From NCBI GenBank assembly GCA_036023115.1, contig JAYKKT010000076.1:4774001-4838000 (forward strand): 64,000 bases of DNA, written 5' to 3'. Positions 45,294-58,270 of this stretch are shown here, piece by piece. The position numbers and the translations under genes were made by a program. The notes under the pieces were generated by a model that worked only from the letters and a program-made list of their open reading frames with translations, did not search any database and was not told the DNA's origin. Numbering within the stretch: the stretch's first letter is position 1; each line of letters starts with the position of its first letter. This stretch comes from Brasenia schreberi (Eukaryota; Streptophyta; Magnoliopsida; Nymphaeales; Cabombaceae).

Positions 45294-46862
45294 TATCTCA
45301 CACTATAGAACAACATGCACTCCACACTAGAGGAGAAAATTCACATTACCGTGGAAGAGGTGGACAACAAAATCGTGGACGTGGACGTGGACGTGATCGA
45401 TTTTATTCTGATAAGGATAAAATTATGTGTTCTCACTATGGAAAGTTGAGACACTCAAAAGGAAACTGCTGGGAATTACATGATTGACCTGACTTTTCTA
45501 GACCTCGAAACAATTCTGCTCATGTTGCTGAAAATCCATTGTCTAGTACAAATGACATTCAAGAACTCATTAAGAGGATCGAGGACCTAGCAACAAAATT
45601 ATCTGAAAATTCTCATCCCTCCACTTCTCAAGCCATAGTAGCACAGGCAACACATACGGTGAAGGGTAACCAATTCTCTTCCTTCCATTCTAAAACTTGG
45701 AATATTGATTATGGTACTACAGATCACATGATTAGAGAGTCATCATATTGTTCAGAATATTATCTTAAAAAAAAAAGAGCCAATCAAGTTGGCTGATGGC
45801 TCACATTCTTATATGGTTGGATAGGGAAGTGTATCAACATACAACAACAACAACAAAGCCTTTTTCCATACCAGACGGAAGTGTACCCACATGTTTTACA
45901 CAATTAAAATTAGTCTATCATGTTTCCAGTTTTCCTATGGATCTTCTTTCAGTCAGCTTATTGACACATACACTGAATTGTAGTATAACCTTTAATATAA
46001 CTGATTGTGTATTTTAGTATCTGAATACAGAGAAAATCTTCGGTCATGGTAGTCTCTAGAGGGGTTTATATAATCTGAAAGACAAACTTCAATATGATGC
46101 CTCTTATAGCACTTCTGCTACTATTGCTCAAGATTCAGAGATCCACCTGTGGCATTATCGTCTTAGCCATTTGCCTGTTTCCAAACTCCATTATGTTCTA
46201 CCTCATCTTAGAGTCGAGTAAAATAAATCCCATTTTGAATGTGAAGTGTGTCAACTAGAGAAACACCAACGAGCACCCTATCCCTCAAGTGAATCTAGGA
46301 GATCCCAACCTTTTGAGCTTCTTCATTGAGATACATGGGGTCCCAGTCCAGTTACTTCATTGTTTGGTCAGAAATATTTTGTTTCCTTTATTGATGATTA
46401 TACTCGCCTTACAATTGTTTACTTAATGAAATAAAAACCAGAGGTTTCCTCTATTTTTCCTATTATTCGTAAATTTATTCTTAACCAATTTAATATATCT
46501 ATGAAAGTTCTTCGTTCCGATAATGGAGGGGAATATATTGGTAAACAGTTGGAAGAATACCTATATACACATGGTATACTTCATCAAACTTTATGTTCTT
46601 ATACACCTCAGCAAAATAAAATAGCAGGGAAAAAAATTTGTTATATACTTAAGGTAGTTAGAACACTTCTTCTTCAACACAATCTACCAAAAACTTACTG
46701 GAGAAGCTGTCCTTACTGCTGTATACTTAATAAATAGGATACCTAGTATTGTACTTTAAAGTGACAGTCCCATGAAAATGCCTTATAAGAAATCAAAACT
46801 CTTTCATATAACTCCTCGTGTCTTTGGCTGTACCAGTTTTGTTCATGCTCACCTACCTGGTC
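45294..46862 (+). pseudogene. Plus-strand copia fragment, gag end to integrase (left half)
   Basis: The 5' LTR and most of gag are missing. It begins with QHALHTRGENSHYRGRGG and a knuckle CSHYGKLRHSKGNC (second Cys lost). It continues as DIQELIKRIEDLATKLSE and a decayed protease (IDYGTTDHM). Next are the GAG-pre-integrase remnant, IDDYTRLTIVYLM, LRSDNGGEYIG and PQQNKIAGKK (catalytic ERK lost). The fragment stops at 46862 in HLPGHD. The same protein context resumes at 52365 (KLDPRVVKCIFL), after a complete minus-strand copia flanked by ATGAT. Confidence 0.9.
45825..45892 (-). mobile_element. 36-bp RTE LINE 3' end insertion with 16-bp duplication
   Basis: The insert is 45841-45876: AAC repeats followed by the complement of the RTE 3' end (compare 21180-21221). 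It is flanked by ggaagtgtatcaacat (45825-45840) and ggaagtgtacccacat (45877-45892), a 16-bp duplication with two mismatches. The surrounding copia reading (GQGSVST...CFTQL) is restored when the insert and one copy are removed. This is an extremely 5'-truncated target-primed insertion. Confidence 0.9.
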
Positions 46863-47270
46863 ATGATTGTTGATTTGATCCTCCAAAATATATTTTATTC
46901 ATAAAAAAACAGAATAATACAAGAGGAAATGAAGAAGGGTGCAGGTCGGCATCCCTTGGCTGCTGCCACCAGCTGCCTACGTTTTTTTACACACCCTAAC
47001 CCTAATGACAATATTTTAAATACTACTAATCTAACTTGAAAGACTAAAATGCCCCTAATTAGTAACTAATAGGATTTGGGTCCTAATGGATCAGAATCTG
47101 ATCCATTGAGATCCAAACCGTACATAACTCACACTAATTACATAGAACTGAACATAAAGATATTACACGACACAACCTAGACTCTAAACATTCTGTCAAC
47201 TTGCTCTTCATAACACGCCCCCTCAAGTTGACTCTTGAAGACATGTAATTTTCAACTGTGAGAGTGCTTT

Positions 47271-50200
47271 CTAAAGGCCATTGACTGATGCTGATTTGGT
47301 GAAAATGTCTGCCAATTGATCCTCTGAGCGAACATAAACTAGATTGAAAATTTCTTTGGAAATCTTTTCTCTGATAAAGTGACAGTCGATCTCAATGTGC
47401 TTTGTCCTTTCATGGAAGACTGGATTCTGTGCTATTTGCAGGGCAGCTTTACTGTCTGTAAAGAATGTAATCGGAGAGTTTTCTTTAAATCCAATTTCTT
47501 CTAGGAGTGAGATAATCCACTGTCTCTCACATATACCTAGAGCAATAGCTCGGTATTCTGCCTCTGCACTGGACCGGGCTACCATATACTGTTTCTTGCT
47601 TTCCAGGATACAGTATTTCCTCCTACACGTATTACATAGCTTGATGTTGACTTCTGATCAGTCTTCGAACCTGCCCAATCAGCATCGAAGTAAATTTCTA
47701 TATCCAAAGTTGGGTGTGGAGTATTAGCAAGCCATATATGATAGAGGATTTCAAATATCGAATAATATGAAAAACTGTATTCATATGATGTTTAGAAGGA
47801 CTGTGCATCCACCTACTTGCATATCTAATTGCAAAGCTGATATCTGGTCTTATGATTGTTATATATATCAGTTTTCCTACTAATCTCTGGTATTTTCCAA
47901 CATCTTTATAGGGTTCTGCAAGCTCGAAATTATCACCCTTAGGGATTTTCATAGGAATGGAGCATATTCGGCAATCTTCCATTTTCATTTCCTTCAGTAG
48001 GTTTAGGATATATTTCTTTTGGCTTAAGAATAATCTATTCTCTTTATGAATTACTTCTATTCCCAAAAAATAATGTAACCTTCCTAAATCTTTCAGATCA
48101 AATAATGTATGGAGCCTTTTCTTTAGATAGGTTATGCCTTTACTATCATCCCTTGTAATGATAATGTTATCTATATATACCAGTAATATAATAGTCTTCT
48201 GATCTCGTCCGATGAAGAGTGTGTGATCACTGACACATTGCTTAAAACCCAGCTTCATGATTCCATCACTAAATTTTTCAAACTATGCCCGTGGAGATTG
48301 CTTTAACCCATAAAGTGATTTCTTTAACTTACAAACCTTGTTCAGCGTCTTTTCCATTATATACCCGAGAGGTAAATCCATATAAATGTCTTCTAGAAAA
48401 TCATCGTGAAGGAATGCATTCTTAACATCTAACTGCCATAATTTCCATCCTTTATTTACTACCAAACTCAAAATAATCCTGATAGTGTTCATCTTTGCAA
48501 CAGGAGCAAATGTTTCTGTATAGTCTATACCAAAAGACTGGCTGTACCCTTTAGCTACTAGTCTAGCTTTATATCTTTCTATATTGCCATCAACCTTATA
48601 CTTTACAGAAAATACCCATTTACATCCCACTGTTTTCTATCCTACGGGCAGATCTGTTAGTTCCCACGTGTTATTCCTTACAAGGGTTGCAATTTATTCT
48701 TTCATTGCTGTTTTCCACTCCGGATGTTGTCTTGCTTATTCGTAGGATTTTGGTATGAGAGTAGAATCTGCATTCAAAATAAACACCTGATATTATCTGG
48801 GATAATTAGAGTAAGATACCATTTTTTCCAAGGAATATTTCGCTGTTTTCTGTTTTCCTTTTCTGATAGCAATAGGTAAGTCATCCAACTCATCATTAGA
48901 ATGCTGAGAGACTTCCTGAATCTGATGTGGAACTGATTCTGGGACGGAATTATGATCGGGAGTGATTGATAGCTGAGGAGCAACAACCTTCCTTTCCCCT
49001 CTGGTATACACTTGTATATTTTTTGCATGAGAAAATGGCATCTCTTCCTCTCCATCATGTATACGATGTGCTTCTGCTGGTGGAAGTGGCATGACATAAG
49101 GCGTCTGCATAGATGAATGATCAACTTTTGATGAATCATAAAATGAAGTATCTTCATGAAAAGTGACATCCATTGTAACATATAGCTTTCTTCTTAGTGT
49201 ATCATAACATTTATAACCTTTTTGGGTAGACGAGTATCCAGAAAAATACATTTAATCGCTCTAGCATCTAACTTATCCCTCAATCCATGAAGAACATGTA
49301 CAAAACAAGTACAACCAAACACCCTTGGAAGCAAATAAAATTGTTTCTAAGAGGGATACAATAAATGAAATGAAGTATCTCCATGGAGTACACTGCTGGG
49401 CATTCGATTTATCAGGAAGATTGCAGTTAAAACTGCTTCACCCCAATAGTATTTAGGAGCATTACATCCAATGAGAAGTGTCCTTGCAACTTCTAATATA
49501 TGTCTATTCTTTCTCTCTGCAACTCCATTCTGTTGAGGAGAATGGACACATGAAGTCTGATGCAAGATTCCCTGTGCTACAAAGTATGAATTAAGGAATT
49601 GAGACATAAACTCACCCATTATCACTGCGGAAAACTCTTATAGCTCTCTGAAATTGAGTATGTACAAATTGGCAGTATATTGGAAGAATATTCTTCACTT
49701 CATCTTTGGTTTTCATAAGATATATCATTGTGAATCTAGTGCAGTCATCAAAGAAACAAAATACTTATATCCATGCACAGATGTAGTAGAGCAAGGGCCC
49801 CAAATATCTGAATGAACAATCTCAAAAGGAATAACAGATCTGTCTTCACTTAAAGGAAAAGAAACACGATGATGCTTAGCCTTTTGGCAAGAGATCTGTC
49901 TTCACTTAAAGGAAAAGAAACACGATGATGCTTAGCCTTTTGGCAAGTCTCACAATTTAAATTCAAATTATTACAATCCTTAAATTTTGGCAGTAACATT
50001 CTCAGCTTAGATAATGGTAAATGTCCCAATCTTTGATGCCATCGAGATATGTTCTCTTTCTGTTCCCTGGTGGTCACAATTGATTGCAGTGCTACTCCTT
50101 TATGATCCTCACAGAAATATAAGCCTCTTCTCACACTACCCTGTCCAAAGATCCTCTCCATCTGCATCTCCTGAAAGTAACACCCAGTAGAATCAAATAT

Positions 50201-50642
50201 TATACTATATTTTTTATCTTTAGTCATAGTAAACACAGATAATAAGTTGAACATGCAGGACATTCTTTAAGATACCAAACGAAGTAGTAATACTTCCTTT
50301 TCCAACTATAGAAGTATAGGAACCATCTGCGAGTTTGATATTAATGTTGTCTTGAGACAATTCATAATTATCAAAAAACTCTCTTCGACTGACCATATGA
50401 TCTGTCACACCTGAATCAATAACCCAAATACGTGAATAAGAAGAACCAATACTATCCTGAGTCAGGAAAGAAAAAGGATATGCCACTGTGGCCTGAGGAT
50501 CACTATGAGATGATGTAGACGCAGATTGAGAATCAGTTAGTCTGGCTTTAAGGAGTTCAATTTCTTTCTTCATATCTGCTAATGAGACCATACTATCATC
50601 GTTCCTTAGTTTCTCTGTCTGATCACTGCTGAAATAAGCCAT
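47271..50642 (-). pseudogene. Copia pol, broken
   Basis: It starts with a linker (MAYFSSDQTEKLRN, MKKEIELLKARLTDS) and protease IWVIDSGVTDHMVS (Ala of DSGA changed to Val). Next are GAG-pre-integrase WHQRLGHLPLSKL and integrase, in which NGGEF is partly altered (MGEFMS) and QQNGVAERKNRHI is kept. RT follows ([38 protein letters not shown] and LLVYIDNIIIT, where YVDD is changed to YIDN). RNase H ends with [29 protein letters not shown] and YVRSEDQLADIFTKS. A local duplication of the gacagatctgtcttcac...ttttggcaag block occurs at 49835-49950. The altered RT active site alone would inactivate it. Confidence 0.92.
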
Positions 50643-51515
50643 GTTGGATCGATTCTGATTTTGAAACTGAGTAGGTACTCCAACTAATTTTCAACATGTT
50701 TCCCGACGTGATTTTCCACAATGTGAACAAATTAACTTATCATTGTCTTCAGAAGTGGTCCTAGATCTGCCTCTGCCTCGTCCATAACCTCCTCTCCCCC
50801 TAGAAAAGGTGGGAGTAGATGTACCTCTTCCTACGAATGCTAAAATTTCTGATATATTTACTTTGGTTTCCTTTTCTAGCTACTTTCTGTCCTCTTCACG
50901 AAGTAGGAGAGAATATATTGTACTCAATGGTGGGAGTTCTTCTCTACTAAGAATATTGTTCTTAACAGCCTCATACGTAGAAGAAATTTCCTATAGAAGA
51001 TCAAATACTTTTCGCTCTTCAAATTCTTCATTGCGCTCAAGTGTGCAGCTCTGGCATTTGGTTTTGGAGTAGAATTGTAATTCCTCCTACAGACCTCTGA
51101 GTTTTGCATAGTACTCACTAATAGTTCTTCCTCTCTCTATGCACTTCCTAATCTTTTCTATAAGATCATACTTCTTTGCAATATTTTTTCCCTAAGCATA
51201 AGCCTCCTATACTTTCAACCATATCTCTCTAGCTGTTTCCAAGAATATAAAGGTACTGCCAATGAAAGGTGTCATAGACTGAGTCAACCAAGCACTCACC
51301 AGTGCATTTTCTTTTCTCCATCTAGAATAAAGAGGATCTGTAGTTGAAGGTTGAGTTACTTCACCCGTTATGTAATCCTAATGCCCCTGGCCATAATTGC
51401 CAATTCAATTGAACGAGCCCACTGGAGATAATTTTTTCCATCTAATTTCAGATTGGTTATCTGGAACCCTTCATTTTTATCTGTAGAACACTGTTCATTT
51501 GTATCACCCATCTTG
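50643..51515 (-). pseudogene. Copia gag, broken
   Basis: Minus-strand reading from about 51515: MGDTNEQCSTDKNEG, NLKLDGKNYLQWARSIELAI, RWRKENALVSAWLTQSM and IWLKVQEAYA with following stop. It continues with RTISEYYAKLRGL-stop, CQSCTLERNEEFEERKVFDLL and LREEDRK-stop. After these are an RGRGGYGRGRGR stretch and a partly lost zinc knuckle (CSHCGKSRRETC). At least four stops are visible. The order matches the intact gag at 43024. Confidence 0.85.
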
Positions 51516-52364
51516 GTTCTTTCCATGAATATTTCCAAGATAATCCTTTTTTTTTAATCACCTACAATTTAAATTAAATACACTTGAAACACGATCAAAT
51601 CAGTTGTTTGTATATGAAATACACCAAGGGACTGAAATACCCTAAGAATCTGCTTCTCACTTCAAGAACCCGTGAACCCTAAGTTACTTGTGCATAACCC
51701 TCTGTTATGTACTTCATAAAATCGTGAAACACGATATGAAGAAGAAACATAATACCGATGTAATCCACAAAATCACTAATAGAATTTGCACTTCACCGAT
51801 TCCTTAATTTCAATATGAAATATGCAAATCACGATATCTTCAATCCAATGGATAGAATTCCCTCTTTTTATGGATTCTTTCTATGATCATTAAAATAGAA
51901 GAAAACATTAAACCAAACAATCAAATAGGCTTACGATTTTGGTTGAATCCACTTAATCGGCATGATAATACTTCATGATGGCTGAAACTTCGCGATTAGG
52001 CTCTGATACCATGTTGATTTGACCCTCCAAAATATATTTTATTCATCAGAAAACAGAAGAATACAAGAGAAAATGAAGAAGGGTGCAAGTCGGCACCCCT
52101 TGGCTGCTGCCACCTGCTACCCACATTTTTTCACACACCCTAACTCTAATGATAACATTTTAAATACCACTAATCTAACTTAAAAGACTAAAATGCCCTT
52201 AATTAGTAACTAATAGGATTCAGGTCCCAATGGATAAGAATCTGATCCATTAGGATCCAAACCATCCATAACTCACACTAATTACATAGAACTGAACATA
52301 AAGACATTACACGACACAACCTAGACTCTAAACATTCTGTCAACTTGCTCTTCACAATAATGAT

Positions 52365-53428
52365 AAACTTGATCCAAGAGTTGTAAAGTGTATTTTTCTT
52401 GACTACTCAAATTCTTAGAAAGGTTATAAATGTTATGATCCAAAACTTAGGAAATTGTATGTATCGATGGATGTTACTTTCTCATAATCTATTTCCTATT
52501 ATTCTTCTCAGGGGGAGTCAGACATCTCTCAAGATATATCTTCTTATGTGCTTCCATTAATCCCTAGTGAGATAGAAGATATTGCAGGTGTCAATGGAGA
52601 GAAGACTATTGAACCAAAACAAACCTTAGTGTATAAGAGAGGACCAAGACAAACTATTTGCTCTCAAGAGGAACACATAGACTCTTATAACCAAAGATCA
52701 TCCCCGTGATTCAAATCCCCAATCTCCAATAAAAGAAAACTTGGAAGTTCTCATTACTATTCGCAAAGGTAAACGTACTTGTGCACGATATCCTATCTCT
52801 CAGTGTATTTCCTATGCTAATACCTGTGAGAATTATCAAACTTTTTTTATGAATGTTGAGAAACACTTGATTCCTACAAAATTTGAAGAAGCAAACATGT
52901 ATCCTTTATAGAGAACTGCAATAAAAGAGGAGTTCAATGCCCTTGCAAAAAATAATACTTGGACCATCACAAGACTTCCTCCAAAACAAAAATATAGTTG
53001 GCTGGTGAGTTTTCACTATCAAATATAAGACAGATGACACAATTGAAAGGTATAAGGCAAGACTTGTAGCCAAGGGCTACAGTTAATCATATAGAATTGA
53101 CTATAATGAAACCTTTGCACCTATTGCAAAACTTATTTCCATAAGAATAATTCTTAGTATGACAACAAATTTGGGATAGGACCAATGACAGTTGGATGTA
53201 AAAAACGCTTTCCTATAAGGAGATATGAATGAAGAAGTATTTATGTAACTTTCACCTAGAATGAATATTAAAGCACATGATAATATAATTTACAAACTGA
53301 ACAAAGCCATCTATGGACTAAAATAATCACCAAGAGCCCGGTTTTAAAAATTTAGTGAGGCAGTATGCACCTTGGGATACCAAAGAAGCATAAATGACCA
53401 TACCTTATTTTTCAAGAAAGTTACTAAG
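52365..53428 (+). pseudogene. Plus-strand copia fragment, integrase end to RT (right half)
   Basis: It continues the 45294-46862 fragment: KLDPRVVKCIFL, a Gly-Tyr-Lys-Cys-Tyr stretch and the VTIRKGKRTCARYP linker. RT follows ([48 protein letters not shown] with following stop). It ends at INDHTLFFKKVTK near 53428, where a minus-strand LTR begins. RT catalytic YVDD, RNase H and the 3' LTR are missing. Numerous stops are present. Confidence 0.85.
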
Positions 53429-55543
53429 TGTGCAAACAGAAGGACAATCTGATACAGAGAAATATAAGATTCAACTTAGTTGAGAAGATGAAAAAGTAGC
53501 GGGCTGTCTTTGTGCAGTTGTCGCTCCTGTTCTCTTTCTTTTCCACCAAAAAACAACAATTTGCTGATAGGGTTTCACTCCTTAAATATCAGCTTTACAA
53601 TGATAACCTAATTTACCTAAATGCCATTGAGGCTTATTTAAAACTAATTTAAAAAATAAAATACAACAAAACATAATACATACGATAAATAACAAATAAA
53701 AACAGAATGAAGATATTGTCTCAGTGCTGTCCAATTTACATATCATCCATTCTCGTCTCTTCGTGCTTTTGATCTATTTGAATGCTTCAACACTCCCCCT
53801 CAAGTTGGGTGAAAGATGGATGTTACACCCAACTTGCTGCATAATCTCATCAAAAGGTTTTTGTTAAGTGTGTTAGTAAGTATATCAGCACATTGACTTC
53901 CTGACCTCACATGTTCTAGCTGAAATTCTTTAGTATGTATGTTGTCTCGTATAAAGTGATAATCAATTTTAATATGTTTTGTCCTCTCATGATAAACTAG
54001 ATTAGAGGCTGTCTGAATTACTGTTTTACTGTCACAAAATATAGGAATAAAGTCATCTGAATGTAGACCTATCTCCATTAGTAGAGAACGCAACAAGTTT
54101 CCTTCATATATGTCGGATGCAATTGCTCTATATTCAGCTTCTGCTGTTGACCTTGCCACAACTGATTGTTTCTTACTTTTTCATGATACTATATTACCTT
54201 CAACAAGGGTTATATATCCTGTAGTCGATTTTCTATCATCTGTAGAGCCTGCCTAGTCAGCATCAATATAGACTTCAATTTTTGTATGACAATTGTTCTT
54301 ATATAAAATTCCTTATCCTGGTGTTGACTTTAAATATCTTAGTATATGAAAGATTGCATCTATATGGGACTTTGATGGTGACTGCATGAATCTGTTGATG
54401 ATGCTTACTGCATATGCAATATGCAATGTCTGGACGTGTAATAGTCAAATATATAAGTTTTCTAACAAGTTGTTGATATCTGGTTATATCTACTTTATCC
54501 GCACCATCATCCATTTGAAGCTTCTGATTAACATCCATGGGAGTATATATTGGTTTGCAATTTTCCAATTTAACCTCTTGCAATAAGTCCAACATATATT
54601 TTCTTTGATTTAAGAAAATATTAGTGCATGAGTAAGCCACTTCAATACCCAGAAAATAATATAATCTTCCTAAATCCTTGATATCGAACAACCAATGTAG
54701 ATCCTGCTTTAATTTTTGAATTTCTTCAACATCATCTCCTGTCACAATAATATCATCAACATATATTAGTAATAGTGTTAGCCTCTCTCCCTTTTTAAAG
54801 AATAATGTGTGATCACTCACACTCTTCTGATATCCAAGACTGATAATACTTTTGCTGAGCTTCTCAAACCTTGCTCTAGGAGACTCTTTTAGTCCATAGA
54901 TTGCCTTCTTTAATCTACAAACTTTATTCTCTGAATTTGCATAACCAGACGGTAATTCCATATAGACTTCTTCTTTGAGTTCTCCTTGTAAAAACATATT
55001 TTTCACATCCAATTGCCACATAGTCCAATTCCTTTACACTGCAATGCTCATAATGACTCATATAGATGTGAGTTTTGCTATAGGTGCAAATGTTTCTTCA
55101 TAGTAAATCTTACATGATTAACTGTAACCACGAGCCACTAGTCGTGCTTTATATCTTTCTAATATCCTATCAACTTTGAATTTTACAGTATACACCCATT
55201 TACAACTTACTGCTTTTCAACCTGGTGGTAGATCACTGACTTCCCATCTCTGATTCTTTTGAAGTGCCTGAAGTTCAGATTTCATAATTTCTACTCAGTG
55301 TTTCTGCTGAGATGCTTCAAAAAAATTCTTTGGGATTTGATGTAATTCAGCCTGTAACACAAAGTTCTGATAATTGGGAGATAATTGATCATAAAAAATA
55401 AATTTTGAAATTCGATACTTACCACATAATCTTTTTCCTTTTCTAAGAGTTATGGGAACATCCAAATCATTTTCTTCGAATGTTTCAATTGAATCTGAGG
55501 TAGGTACTCCCCCTTGGTTCGTGGTGTCTGTAGAATTGGACAT
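53429..55543 (-). pseudogene. 3' half of a minus-strand copia: RT, RNase H and 3' LTR
   Basis: The 3' LTR is about 53429-53792, with the polypurine complement ctccccctcaag at 53793. RNase H (54159-53800) shows ARSTAEAEYRAIASD, FCDSKTVIQTASN and HERTKHIKIDYHFI. RT (55021-54299 plus upstream pieces to 55250) shows WQLDVKNMFLQGELKEEVYM, KAIYGLKESPRARF, LLLIYVDDIIVTGDD and FDIKDLGRLYYFLGIEV. The linker at 55543-55295 has DVPITLRKGKRLCGKY. It is cut at about 55543. Its LTR is unlike the LTR at 61571, so it is not the other half of the element at 58271-61862. Confidence 0.85.
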
Positions 55544-56597
55544 AATTAGCTAAGACTCCTTCTTTTTCCTTTTATTTTGGGATGATTTACGGTTTCCTAA
55601 CAACCTATTTTGCGATTGTAAATGTGCAATACATTTATATGGGTGTTGGTTTCTCTTATGTAGTTTCGTTTGGGTTTTGGCATTTGAGTGACTTGATAAG
55701 GGTTGAAAGAGCTTTGCCCTTTTGTCCTTGAAAATTGGTTTAATAAAGATTGATTACTTAGCTAATCGTTGCTTCTTTATATGTGGTCTTGTTTGGCTTG
55801 TTTACTTATCACGATATCAACTGTCATTCTTTGTTTGCCATGTGAATTCGGCTAGTCTTGCACTCTTTGTTATGGTGGTTGCTTTCAGAATTCCTTGGGT
55901 TCGATTTGTCTTGTGGTGATGGTTGGGATATGCAATATTCCAATAATATCAGTTTGTTTTTGTGAGAACAAACTTTTCCTTGTCCTTGATCTGGCAATGT
56001 TAAATTATACATGGATTAGATGGACTTATTGACAAGAAACATGGGTTCAACTTGATTATTGAAACATTTTGCTTTCTCTTCTTTCATATTATTGCATATT
56101 TGTATAGTATTTGCATTGTTGAGTTAAATGAACAGATTTTGCTATTCGACCCAATTTCGCTGTGCATGGTATTCAGACTTGAGCCCATCTAGGTGTGTTC
56201 CTTCCAACTTGGTTATATGCAATCTTGATTATGTATTTACGGAGTTAAATCAAATTGTTTGTTGGCATGTTTAGAAGAAAAATGTGTTGTGACATTTGAA
56301 TGATTTTAAACTTGACTATTGATAAGTTTGAAAATGTATTTATTGGAAAACAATAAGGGGTATCTTCTTGTATAATTGAGATCCATGTTCTTGGCCTTTT
56401 GTTGAAGACCTTTGTGATTAAGGTACTTTATGTTGGTGGCCTTTTGTTGGAAATCAATTAGTGCTTGAAGATATATTGTTATTTGAGACATTTGGAAAAA
56501 TGTTTGTTGACAATGAGTTGCATGTACTTGTATGACTAAGATTCATATTTTTGGCCTTTGGTTGAAAATTAATTGAAAATTGAAGATGCACTTATTT

Positions 56598-57001
56598 GAA
56601 GATTTGTAATCTTGATAACTTTAAGATTGTTTTTTCACGAGATTATGATCTCCATTTTTGGTCTTTTGTTGGAAATTTTTGAGATTAAGATGTTCTATGT
56701 TGTTGGCCTTTTGATTGGAGAGTAATCAATATTGAAAAAGACTTATAGTTATCTTGATTAACTTGTATGTGATAAAATTGTTTTAACAAATTATTATTTG
56801 AAGATTTGTGACCTTGATAACTTTAAGGTTATTTTTTCATGACATTATGATCTCCGTTTGTTGGCCTTTTGTTGGAAATCTTTGTTATTAAGATATTCCA
56901 TGTTGTTGGCCTTTTGGTTGGAGAGTAATCAATATAAAAAAAGACTTATAGTTATCTTGATTAAACTTGTATTTATGGTTTTAACAAACCTTGTGAGACC
57001 T
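56598..57001 (+). repeat. Tandem duplication, 202-bp unit, about two copies
   Basis: Units start at 56598 and 56800 (gaagatttgt.a.cttgataacttta). Each contains ttggccttttg(t/a)tggaaa and gagagtaatcaatat blocks. A weaker third copy precedes them from about 56370. Confidence 0.8.
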
Positions 57002-57132
57002 TTTGAAAAGCATGAAGTTGATTCCTTTGACTTGTTTTAATCATTCAAATGGATTATCTTACTTTTGGAACCATAGAATCACTTTTGAGTTTAAAGGATA
57101 TTTAAGGGCCTTGGGAATTGTATGTTTGACTT

Positions 57133-57490
57133 GAAGGTTTTAAGCTTTGCCTTAAAAAGCTTGTTTGGGTTCAAGTTTATCCTCAAAACTCGGGTTTGAG
57201 CTTAGCCTTAAAGTTTGTTTGACTTGGCGGGTTTTAAGCTTAACCTTAAAAAGCTTGTTTGATTTGAAGGTTTTGAGCTTTGCCTTAAAAAGCTTGTTTG
57301 GGTTCGAGTTTATCCTCAAAACTCGGGTTTGAGTTTAGCCTTAAACCTTGTTTGACTTGACGGGTTTTGAGCTTAACCTTAAAAAGCTTGTTTGATATGA
57401 AGATTTTGAGCTTTGCCTTAAAAAGCTTGTTTGGATTCGAGTTTGAACTTAAAACTTGGGTTTTGAGCATAACCTTAAAATGCTTCTTTG
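57133..57490 (+). repeat. Higher-order tandem repeat, 133-bp unit, about 2.7 copies
   Basis: Units start at 57133, 57266 and 57399. Each unit is built of related sub-blocks of the agctttgccttaaaaagcttg type, followed by tttgggttcgagtttatcc. Confidence 0.88.
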
Positions 57491-58270
57491 ATATATCAAG
57501 GTCCCCTTACAATATCAAAAGTTTGTAGTGATTTATGAATCTAGTTATTATAATAGACAATCCTATTTGAATGATATCAATGTTTTCTCTCATATGAGTT
57601 TCTTGAATTAGATTAAATCAACTTCATAATTTTTGTCTTATCTTTTGGGTTATAAATCGTCTTCTTGGTTTTTAGAAATTGAGCAAATGCACGTATTGAT
57701 ACTTCATTGATTTTCATGCAGGATGAAAAAAAAGAAAGAATTTATACATTGGTTGTGGAAAGATGATCTGGAGTTATTTCAAAGGAAGTTATAACAATCT
57801 GGATACTATTTTTTGTGGAAATTCTTGTTATAAGCAAATAGAAGAATTAAGTTGTATTTGATTATGTTGGACAAACTTTCAGTGTATACCCCGTAAGTTT
57901 GAGGGAGGTGTTAATATAATAGGAGCACGGGCCCTGGCCATAACCGTTGGGAGCCCCAATGGCTAGCAGCCATTAGAGCTCCAACGACTAGTTGGCTGGC
58001 CAAGGGGCCAACCACCAGCCCATTATTTTGGGTCTTTTGCTTGCTTCTTTTACCTCTCATGTACATACTAAATACCTATAAATATGTCACTCATCCATGA
58101 ATAAAAGTATGTTGTTATGGTACAGCTTTTGACTTGTATTTTGTGTGCTTCCGCTCTCTTATTTGACGTATTTGAAGTTTGACATCCATACTTGGATGAC
58201 TTTGGATTCTTGGCGGTTCGTTGGATTTGCTTTATGAGCATCAATCTTCGATTATCGACAAATATTTACA

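Larger units (their letters stand above)
46863..52364 (-). mobile_element. Full-length copia with ATGAT duplication, minus strand
   Basis: The element is 46868-52359. Both LTRs are 348 bp: 46868-47215 (3' LTR) and 52012-52359 (5' LTR). TSD ATGAT is at 46863-46867 and 52360-52364. The primer site is at 51999-52011 (complement of ggctctgatacca) and the polypurine tract abuts 47216. By my hand count the LTRs differ at about 29 positions, roughly 8%, so it is clearly older than the copia at 21749. It interrupts the plus-strand copia between GHD and KLDPR codons. Confidence 0.96.
55545..58270 (+). mobile_element. LTR element without recognisable genes
   Basis: A 3' LTR-like segment is 57909-58270. 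It starts TGTTAATATAATAGG after the purine-rich tttgagggagg, with a GC-rich CCGTTGGGAGCC head and a CTATAAATATG box, and ends tttaca. The interior 55545-57908 has no gag or pol motif and is dominated by tandem repeats. No 5' LTR is visible. It may be a large retrotransposon derivative with its 5' LTR deleted. It separates two unrelated copia halves. Confidence 0.55.

Noticed and set aside
57285..57470. Lysine-rich small protein on the minus strand
   Set aside because: It is a translation of the 133-bp higher-order tandem repeat.
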